From Helochares maculicollis (Eukaryota; Arthropoda; Insecta; Coleoptera; Hydrophilidae), in the NCBI GenBank assembly GCA_033557835.1, contig JAWQRO010000191.1, forward strand, positions 1-49,753: a stretch of 49,753 nt of DNA. The letters are read 5' to 3'. Shown piece after piece: positions 49,561-49,753 of this stretch; within the stretch, counting starts at the first letter, position 1; every line of letters starts with the position of its first letter. Under the pieces are notes generated by a model. It worked only from the letters and a program-made list of their open reading frames with translations. It was not told the DNA's origin and did not search any database. Both the position numbers and the translations under genes were made by a program.

Positions 49561-49753
49561 TATTGGGTTGTTCGGAAAGTAATTTCGTTTTTTTTTGGTG
49601 AAAATGAAACACGATTTTTTTATAGTGTATAAACATTTTATTAAATGATATATTCTCCATTTTGGTCCAATACTATTTGCCATCTTTCGGGCAGGAGATT
49701 GATCCCACGCTCATAAAACTTCTGGTCTTTGCTGGCAAAAAACTGGTCCAAGG
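49561..49753 (-). mobile_element. 3' end of a mariner element M9 (family E), cut by the window edge
   Basis: The TIR begins TATTGGGTTGTTCGGAAAGT at 49561, then AATTTCG, with TA at the border. On the minus strand the C-terminal transposase residues LDQFFASKDQKFYERGINLL then PERWQIVLDQNGEYII, followed by TAA at about 49639, are in one clean frame. No disabling change is visible in this part, so it may be the youngest mariner copy here; the rest lies beyond 49753. Confidence 0.88.

Noticed and set aside
1..49753. A CRISPR array, tRNA, rRNA or bacterial-type operon
   Set aside because: No regularly spaced direct repeats, no tRNA-like B box with cloverleaf, and all supported genes are spliced in the eukaryotic way.

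Overview
This is a window of AT-rich insect nuclear DNA. It has three spliced protein-coding genes separated by long non-coding stretches and a heavy load of decayed DNA transposons. The insect call rests on very short introns (54-56 bp), a ZAD zinc-binding domain (an arthropod, mainly insect, family) and many mariner remnants. The order or species cannot be fixed from the sequence; a holometabolous insect such as a hymenopteran is a guess.

Layout. Positions 1-1674 are an upstream region that starts in a poly-C run and holds a diverged inverted repeat. Positions 1675-6293 (+) encode a 128-residue protein made of a ZAD domain and a short tail, in three exons; its 4.2 kb second intron holds two mariner remnants. 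Positions 7.2-11.3 kb are mostly empty. Positions 11320-19153 (+) are a seven-exon Atg14/Barkor gene, the autophagy-specific subunit of the class III PI3-kinase complex; its introns 2 and 6 hold three mariner remnants. Positions 19.2-24.4 kb are an intergenic gap between convergent genes. Positions 26203-38223 (-) are a PP2C-type phosphatase orthologous to Drosophila alphabet and vertebrate PPM1A/B. It has two candidate 3' ends, a probable 1.8 kb distal 3' UTR down to about 24.4 kb, and a probable remote first exon and promoter near 46.4 kb. Its introns hold two mariner remnants (M8, M6), a piggyBac remnant and, in the inferred 5' intron, a further mariner and a weak Tc1-like remnant. Positions 47.6-49.75 kb hold three more mariner remnants.

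The three genes do not form an operon or a shared pathway: Atg14 nucleates autophagosomes, the phosphatase removes Ser/Thr phosphates, and the ZAD protein is probably a nuclear or protein-interaction factor of unknown role.

The strongest patterns beyond the genes are: at least five mariner lineages told apart by their terminal inverted repeats (TIRs); 8 of 9 recognised intragenic transposons lying antisense to the host gene; a ZAD-only protein with no C2H2 fingers; and a phosphatase with alternative 3' ends and two upstream mini-ORFs. I found no CRISPR array, rRNA, tRNA or clearly new biological system.
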